Below the pieces are notes generated by a model, which ran no database searches, was not told the DNA's origin, and saw only the letters and a list, made by a program, of their open reading frames with translations. Position numbers and translations under genes: made by a program. From Shewanella sp. Choline-02u-19 (lineage in GTDB: Bacteria > Pseudomonadota > Gammaproteobacteria > Enterobacterales > Shewanellaceae), in contig NZ_PJBE01000012.1 in assembly GCF_002836205.1 (NCBI RefSeq), positions 248,001-312,000 of the forward strand: a DNA stretch of 64,000 nucleotides, given 5' to 3'. Shown piece by piece: positions 58,805 through 64,000 of the stretch; within the stretch, counting starts at the first letter, position 1; the number at the start of each line of letters is the position of its first letter.

Positions 58805-61471
58805 ATGTCTGAACATATGCTACACGATTTAGATCCACTAGAAACTCAAGAATGGGTAGATTCACTGCAAGCGGTATTAGAGCAAGAAGGCCCTGAACGT
58901 GCGCACTACTTATTAGAAAAGTTGATTGATAAAGCCCGTCGTAATGGTACTCATCTACCTTATAAAGCGACGACCGCTTACTTGAACACGATTCCTTCAG
59001 GCCAAGAGCCACATATGCCTGGCAACCAAGAGATGGAGCGCCGTATTCGCGCTATCGTCCGTTGGAATGCGTTGGCGATGGTGCTACGTGGTTCTAAGAA
59101 AGATCTGGAGCTGGGTGGTCACATCTCAAGCTTTGCCTCTAGTGCAACCATTTATGACGTTTGTTTTAACCACTTCTTCCGCGGTCCAAATGAAAAAGAC
59201 GGCGGCGATTTGGTTTATTTCCAAGGCCATATTGCTCCTGGTATCTATTCACGTTCTTTTCTTGAAGGGCGTATCACTGAAGATCAGATGAATAACTTCC
59301 GTCAGGAAGTTGATGGTAAAGGTCTGCCTTCGTACCCACACCCTAAGTTAATGCCTGACTACTGGCAGTTCCCTACGGTATCTATGGGTTTAGGTCCTAT
59401 CCAAGCTATCTATCAAGCACGTTTCCTGCAGTATCTGACTGACCGTGGTATTAAAGATTGCTCTGAGCAAACGGTATATTGCTTCTTAGGTGATGGTGAG
59501 TGTGATGAGCCTGAAACATTAGGTGCTATCGGTCTTGCAGCACGTGAAGAGCTCGATAACCTTTGCTTCATTGTTAACTGTAACTTACAGCGCCTTGATG
59601 GTCCTGTGCGTGGTAACGGTAAGATCATCCAAGAACTTGAAGGCGAATTCCGCGGCGCAGGCTGGGAAGCGGTTAAAGTGATTTGGGGTCGTTATTGGGA
59701 TCCACTACTTGCCCGTGATACTAGCGGCAAGTTATTGCAGTTGATGGAAGAAACCGTTGATGGTGAATACCAGAACTGTAAAGCTAAAGGTGGCGCTTAT
59801 ACGCGTAAGCACTTCTTTGGTAAGTACCCAGAGACTGCTGAAATGGTGGCTAACATGTCAGATGATGACATTTGGCGTCTAAACCGTGGTGGCCATGATC
59901 CAGTGAAGATTTTTGCTGCGCTTCAGCACGCTAAAAATACTAAAGGCCGTCCAACCGTTATCCTTGCTAAAACCGTTAAAGGTTACGGTATGGGTGATGC
60001 TGGTGAAGGCAAAAACATCGCGCATAACGTGAAGAAAATGGGCCTTGATTCCCTTAAATACTTCCGCGATCGTTTCAATATCCCAATTAGTGATGATCAG
60101 TTAGAAGATATTCCTTTCTATCATCCCGGTGCCGATTCAGAAGAAGTTCAATATCTTCAAGCGCGCCGCGCAGAATTACATGGTGCTATCCCTTCACGTC
60201 GTCAGAAGTTCTCTGGTGAGATTGAAGTGCCATCATTGAAGATCTTTGATTCGGTACTTAAAGGCTCAAACGGCCGTGAAATTTCAAGCACAATGTCATT
60301 TGTGCGTATTCTTACTGCACTGCTTAAAGACAAGAAAATTGGTAAGCAAATCGTACCGATTATCCCTGATGAAGCACGTACCTTTGGTATGGAAGGTCTA
60401 TTCCGCCAGGTAGGTATCTATGCTCACGAAGGGCAAAAGTACATCCCACAAGATTCAGATCAAGTGGCGTACTACCGTGAAGATAAAACCGGTCAAGTAC
60501 TGCAAGAAGGGATTAACGAGCTAGGTGCTATGTCATCTTGGGTCGCTGCGGCAACGAGTTACTCTGTTAACGACACGCCAATGATCCCGTTCTATATCTA
60601 CTACTCAATGTTTGGTTTCCAACGTATTGGCGACATGGCTTGGGCTGCAGGTGATATGCGTGCGCGTGGCTTTATGATTGGTGGTACATCGGGTCGTACA
60701 ACGCTTAACGGCGAAGGTCTACAGCATCAAGATGGTCACAGCCATGTGTTGGCTAACACGATTCCAAGCTGTATCTCTTATGATCCAACCTACGGTTATG
60801 AAATTGCGGTTGTGGTTCAAGACGGTATTCGTCGTATGTATGGTGAGCAGCAGGAAGATGTTTTCTACTACTTAACTACAATGAACGAAAACTACGAGCA
60901 ACCAGCAATGCCTGAAGGCAGCGAGGAAGGTATCGTTAAAGGTATCTACAAGCTAGAAACCCTTCAAGGTAGCGGTAAAGGCGCAGTCCAGTTAATGGGC
61001 AGTGGCACCATTCTAGAGCAAGTGCGTAAAGCGGCAATTGCACTGTCTAAAGACTTCGGTATCTCTACTGACGTATACAGTGTTACTAGCTTCAATGAGC
61101 TAACACGTGATGGCCAAGCGGCAGAGCGTTACAACATGCTGCATCCAACTGAAACACCAAAAGTGCCTTATATCACTGAAGTGTTATCTAGCGATGCGCC
61201 GGCGATTGTAGCCACAGATTACATGAAGATTTACGGTGAGCAGCTACGCGCTTATATCCCAACAGATTACAAAGTGCTGGGTACCGACGGTTTCGGCCGC
61301 AGTGACAGCCGCGAGAACCTACGTCATCATTTTGAAGTTGATGCTAAGTTTATCGTTATTGCTTCACTTAAAGCGCTTGTTGACCGTAACGAGCTACCTG
61401 TTGATGTGCTTACTAAAGCCATCAAAGAATATGGTATCGATGTTGACAAGATCAACCCACAGTACGCGTAA
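58805..61471 (+). CDS. aceE: Pyruvate dehydrogenase E1 component AceE
   Basis: 888 residues, the homodimeric E1 type of E. coli. The thiamine diphosphate motif is FLGDGECDEPETLGAIGLAA ... NCNLQRLDGPVRGN; active-site region HNVKKMG and the C-terminal GTDGFGRSD are also present. It decarboxylates pyruvate and acetylates the lipoyl groups of AceF. ATG 58805 has GGAAGGAC eight bases before it; the ATG at 58781 is less likely. Confidence 0.97.
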   Translation: MSEHMLHDLDPLETQEWVDSLQAVLEQEGPERAHYLLEKLIDKARRNGTHLPYKATTAYLNTIPSGQEPHMPGNQEMERRIRAIVRWNALAMVLRGSKKDLELGGHISSFASSATIYDVCFNHFFRGPNEKDGGDLVYFQGHIAPGIYSRSFLEGRITEDQMNNFRQEVDGKGLPSYPHPKLMPDYWQFPTVSMGLGPIQAIYQARFLQYLTDRGIKDCSEQTVYCFLGDGECDEPETLGAIGLAAREELDNLCFIVNCNLQRLDGPVRGNGKIIQELEGEFRGAGWEAVKVIWGRYWDPLLARDTSGKLLQLMEETVDGEYQNCKAKGGAYTRKHFFGKYPETAEMVANMSDDDIWRLNRGGHDPVKIFAALQHAKNTKGRPTVILAKTVKGYGMGDAGEGKNIAHNVKKMGLDSLKYFRDRFNIPISDDQLEDIPFYHPGADSEEVQYLQARRAELHGAIPSRRQKFSGEIEVPSLKIFDSVLKGSNGREISSTMSFVRILTALLKDKKIGKQIVPIIPDEARTFGMEGLFRQVGIYAHEGQKYIPQDSDQVAYYREDKTGQVLQEGINELGAMSSWVAAATSYSVNDTPMIPFYIYYSMFGFQRIGDMAWAAGDMRARGFMIGGTSGRTTLNGEGLQHQDGHSHVLANTIPSCISYDPTYGYEIAVVVQDGIRRMYGEQQEDVFYYLTTMNENYEQPAMPEGSEEGIVKGIYKLETLQGSGKGAVQLMGSGTILEQVRKAAIALSKDFGISTDVYSVTSFNELTRDGQAAERYNMLHPTETPKVPYITEVLSSDAPAIVATDYMKIYGEQLRAYIPTDYKVLGTDGFGRSDSRENLRHHFEVDAKFIVIASLKALVDRNELPVDVLTKAIKEYGIDVDKINPQYA

Positions 61472-61483
61472 GAGGGAAACAAA

Positions 61484-63418
61484 ATGGCTGAATTAAAAGA
61501 AGTTTTGGTTCCTGATATCGGTGGTGATGACGTTCAGATTATCGAAATCTGTGTTGCTGTAGGCGATACGCTCGCAGCAGAAGAATCAATTATCACGGTT
61601 GAAAGCGACAAAGCGACCATGGATATTCCTGCACCTTTTGCTGGCGTATTAAGCGAGCTTAAAGTGGCAGTAGGCGATACCGTATCAGAAGGTACTTTGA
61701 TTGCGATGATGTCTACCGCAGCAAGTGCAGCACCGGCAGTTGAAGTATCGGCTCCAGCGCCAGTCGCTGCAGCAGTTGCGGCTCCGGCTCCAGTAGCTGC
61801 ACCTGCTACTCCGGTTGCGGGTGGTACTAAAATTATTGACGTGATGGTTCCTGATATCGGTGATGCAAGCGATGTTGAGATTATCGAAGTCTTAGTGGCT
61901 GTTGGTGACAAGATTGATGTTGACACCGGCTTGATTACTTTAGAGACAGATAAAGCGACCATGGAGGTGCCTGCACCTTCAGCGGGTATCGTTAAAGCAC
62001 TTAAAGTGACCTTGGGTGACAAGGTCTCGATGGGGTCTTTAGTACTGACACTAGAAGTTGGTGATGCCGCTCCGGCAGCATCAGCTCCAGCGGTTGAGGC
62101 TCCTGTAGCCACGACTGTTGCCGTTAGCTCTGTGCAAGAGATTGCAGTACCAGATATTGGTGATGCAGCAGATGTCGACGTGATTGAAGTTCTGGTTGCC
62201 ATTGGCGATGAAGTGACGCTCGATCAAGGTCTAATCACGCTTGAGACAGACAAAGCGACCATGGAAGTGCCTGCACCTGTTGCCGGTAAACTGGTTGGCC
62301 TGACGGTTAAAATCGGTGACAAGGTATCTCAAGGTAGCGTGATTGCGACCATTGAAGCGGTTTCTACCGCGCCAGTTGCCGCTGCTCCTGCAGCAAGTGC
62401 TCCGGCTCCAGTGGCAGTCGCTCCTGCTCCTGCAGTAAGCAAGCCACCCGTTCCGCATCACCCAAGTGCAGGTAGTCAACCTAAAACAGGTGCTGTACAT
62501 GCTTCACCTGCAGTGCGCCGTTTAGCACGTGAATTTGGTGCTGACTTAACTCAGGTGACAGGTTCGGGTCGTAAAGGTCGTATTCTGAAAGAAGACGTTC
62601 AAGCGTTCATCAAGTATGAGCTCAGTCGTCCTAAAGCATCGGCCGCTACTGCTGTAGCGGGTGGCGCTGGCGGATTAAACGTGATTGCTGCACCTAAAGT
62701 TGATTTCGCTAAGTTTGGCGAAGTTGAAGAAGTGCCGTTAAGTCGTATTCAGAAAATATCCGGTCCTAATTTGCATCGTAACTGGGTGACTATTCCCCAT
62801 GTGACGCAGTTTGATGAAGCCGATATCACTGAAATGGAAGCATTCCGTAAAGATCAAAACGCGATTGCTGCGAAGAAGAAAGCGGATTATAAGATCACGC
62901 CTTTAGTCTTCATGATGAAAGCGGTTGCTAAAGCGCTAGCTGAGTTCCCAGTATTTAACTCAAGCCTAAGTGCTGATGGCGAGTCGTTGATCAAGAAGAA
63001 GTACTTCCATATTGGTGTTGCGGTTGATACGCCGAACGGTCTTATGGTGCCAGTGGTGCGTGATGTCGATAAGAAAGGCATTATTGAACTTTCACGTGAG
63101 CTGATGGACATCTCACTCCGTGCGCGTGACGGCAAGCTTAAGTCTGCTGATATGCAAGGTAGCTGTTTCACTATTTCAAGCCTTGGTGGCATTGGTGGTA
63201 CGGCATTTACGCCTATCGTTAACTACCCTGACGTGGCCATTTTAGGTGTGTCTAAATCTGAAATAAAGCCGAAGTGGAACGGTAAAGACTTCGAACCTAA
63301 GTTAATGTTGCCGTTGTCATTATCTTACGATCACCGAGTTATTGATGGCGCGATGGCGGCACGATTCAGCGTCATGCTTTCAACCGTCCTCAGTGATATT
63401 CGCACGCTTATTTTGTAA
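61484..63418 (+). CDS. aceF: Dihydrolipoamide acetyltransferase AceF (E2) with three lipoyl domains
   Basis: 644 residues. Three lipoyl domains (about 1-75, 118-195, 222-300), each with the lipoylated Lys in ESDKATMDIPAP or ETDKATMEVPAP, separated by Ala/Pro-rich linkers. The E1/E3-binding domain is HASPAVRRLAREFGADL near 343, and the catalytic domain ends with SLSYDHRVIDGAMAARF. It transfers acetyl groups to CoA. It starts 13 bases after aceE and ends in a terminator. Confidence 0.97.
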   Translation: MAELKEVLVPDIGGDDVQIIEICVAVGDTLAAEESIITVESDKATMDIPAPFAGVLSELKVAVGDTVSEGTLIAMMSTAASAAPAVEVSAPAPVAAAVAAPAPVAAPATPVAGGTKIIDVMVPDIGDASDVEIIEVLVAVGDKIDVDTGLITLETDKATMEVPAPSAGIVKALKVTLGDKVSMGSLVLTLEVGDAAPAASAPAVEAPVATTVAVSSVQEIAVPDIGDAADVDVIEVLVAIGDEVTLDQGLITLETDKATMEVPAPVAGKLVGLTVKIGDKVSQGSVIATIEAVSTAPVAAAPAASAPAPVAVAPAPAVSKPPVPHHPSAGSQPKTGAVHASPAVRRLAREFGADLTQVTGSGRKGRILKEDVQAFIKYELSRPKASAATAVAGGAGGLNVIAAPKVDFAKFGEVEEVPLSRIQKISGPNLHRNWVTIPHVTQFDEADITEMEAFRKDQNAIAAKKKADYKITPLVFMMKAVAKALAEFPVFNSSLSADGESLIKKKYFHIGVAVDTPNGLMVPVVRDVDKKGIIELSRELMDISLRARDGKLKSADMQGSCFTISSLGGIGGTAFTPIVNYPDVAILGVSKSEIKPKWNGKDFEPKLMLPLSLSYDHRVIDGAMAARFSVMLSTVLSDIRTLIL

Positions 63419-63424
63419 AGTTGA

Positions 63425-63453
63425 AGGCTGCTCATGATGAGCAGCCTTTTTTC
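63425..63453 (+). terminator. Intrinsic terminator of aceEF
   Basis: AGGCTGCTCAT-GATGAGCAGCCT forms an 11-bp stem followed by TTTTTT. It separates aceF from lpdA, so lpdA probably has its own promoter or is reached by read-through. Confidence 0.88.
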
Positions 63454-63511
63454 TATTACGACTAGGATTGTGATCAGTATCAAACAAAGGTTAAAATGCG
63501 GTCACCTACAA

Positions 63512-63776
63512 AGGGTCTGTTGATCTTTCATGGTTGTTTTTGCCACAGATTATTGGCTATTTTGGCAAGGCGAAGAGTATGCGGTTTAGTCATTCTCCAC
63601 AAATTGGCTGTAACGCAGTAAAAATAGCCAAGAAGCGCGGCCCTTCGGGTTCGTTTCAATGCCTTTATTACAGCGTTGTAAGCTTTTCGCTTAGCGAGCT
63701 AAGCGTCATCGCTAAAGCCTTGTACTAAAAGCATTGAATTCGAACAAAAACTAAGCTCGAAAGGTAAACAGACCCT
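63512..63776. repeat. MITE-like element between aceF and lpdA
   Basis: 265 bp bounded by inverted repeats: AGGGTCTGTTGATCTTTC at 63512-63529 and the complement of GAAAGGTAAACAGACCCT at 63759-63776 (16 of 18 positions agree). The subterminal parts also pair loosely (GGTTGTTTTTG with CAAAAACTAA). A 64-codon frame inside has no ribosome site. No transposase is encoded. I recall similar sequences elsewhere in Shewanella, unverified here. Confidence 0.7.
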
Positions 63777-63842
63777 AATTTGGCCACACTTTATCGTTGA
63801 GACGGTGCTCCCGCCAACGACATAAAAAGAATAGAGGAAAAC

Positions 63843-64000
63843 ATGAGTAACGAAATCAAAACTCAGGTAGTTGTACTAGGCGCAGGCCCTGCGGGCTATT
63901 CATCGGCATTCCGTGCTGCGGATCTCGGCCTAGATACTGTCATCGTTGAACGCTTCAGCACATTGGGTGGCGTTTGTTTAAACGTTGGTTGTATCCCATC
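63843..64000 (+). CDS. lpdA: Dihydrolipoamide dehydrogenase LpdA, N-terminal part (cut by window edge)
   Basis: Starts MSNEIKTQVVVLGAGPAGYS at ATG 63843 with AGAGGAAAAC upstream. The FAD-binding GAGPAGYSSAFRAADLG and the redox-active disulfide GGVCLNVGCIPS are visible; the rest lies beyond 64000. It is the E3 component for pyruvate and 2-oxoglutarate dehydrogenases. It is separated from aceF by a terminator and a MITE-like repeat. Confidence 0.97.
   Translation, partial: MSNEIKTQVVVLGAGPAGYSSAFRAADLGLDTVIVERFSTLGGVCLNVGCIP

Noticed and set aside
61534..62202. 222-codon minus-strand frame in aceF
   Set aside because: Antisense of the repeated lipoyl domains; product is low-complexity Ser/Ala/Thr.

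Overview
The window is a stretch of gammaproteobacterial chromosome that is almost certainly Shewanella. It carries cymA (tetrahaem menaquinol dehydrogenase, the hub of Shewanella anaerobic respiration) close to a menDHCE menaquinone operon. It also has the usual gammaproteobacterial blocks rsmD/ftsYEX/rpoH, pilABCD-coaE-zapD-yacG-mutT, and nadC/ampDE/pdhR-aceEF-lpdA. No plasmid, prophage, CRISPR array, rRNA or tRNA gene was recognised. Genus is called from gene content only; no species is claimed.

Layout. 0-5 kb: edge of an AraC-like regulator, a yiaWV-type membrane/HlyD pair, a membrane GGDEF protein, a MITE-like repeat, a tandem VOC protein and a tiny lipoprotein. 5-12 kb: copper/silver module on the minus strand (cusA, cusB with three CPMHP metal modules, a free two-module chaperone, two Cys-rich secreted proteins, a DUF2057 protein). 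12-19 kb: cymA, a 24-bp minisatellite, DUF1145/rsmD, then ftsY (seven 23-residue repeats), ftsE, ftsX and rpoH. 19-20.6 kb: a hairpin-rich gene desert and a lone hypothetical gene that looks like an integron cassette relic. 20.6-25.6 kb: menD-menH-menC-menE. 26-37.5 kb: a lone type IV prepilin, Lrp regulator with a divergent YjeH-type exporter, TerB, DUF2780, a YciC-like membrane protein, a DUF4145/Sel1 fusion, a DUF885 peptidase, LysR with a divergent Bcr/CflA pump, and a DTW tRNA-modifying enzyme. 37.7-46 kb: a PAS/GGDEF/EAL protein, small hypotheticals, a methyltransferase, an HExxH protein and a catalytic/non-catalytic M16 pair. 46-53 kb: mutT, yacG, zapD, coaE, a 217-bp-period duplicated hairpin element and pilD-C-B-A. 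53-54.8 kb: 1.7 kb without a convincing gene. 54.8-64 kb: nadC, ampD-ampE, pdhR with a palindromic operator, aceE, aceF (three lipoyl domains), a MITE-like repeat and the start of lpdA.

How the genes connect. CymA oxidises menaquinol and MenDHCE makes menaquinone, so the two loci supply one electron-transfer chain. PilABCD form the type IV pilus core and PilD should also process the lone pilin at 26 kb. PdhR-AceEF-Lpd feed acetyl-CoA. The cus cluster would export or buffer periplasmic copper/silver but lacks an outer-membrane channel and sensor here. Most of the window is core chromosome. The unusual material is in the intergenic repeats, the cassette-like gene, the extra copper modules and a few under-described proteins.
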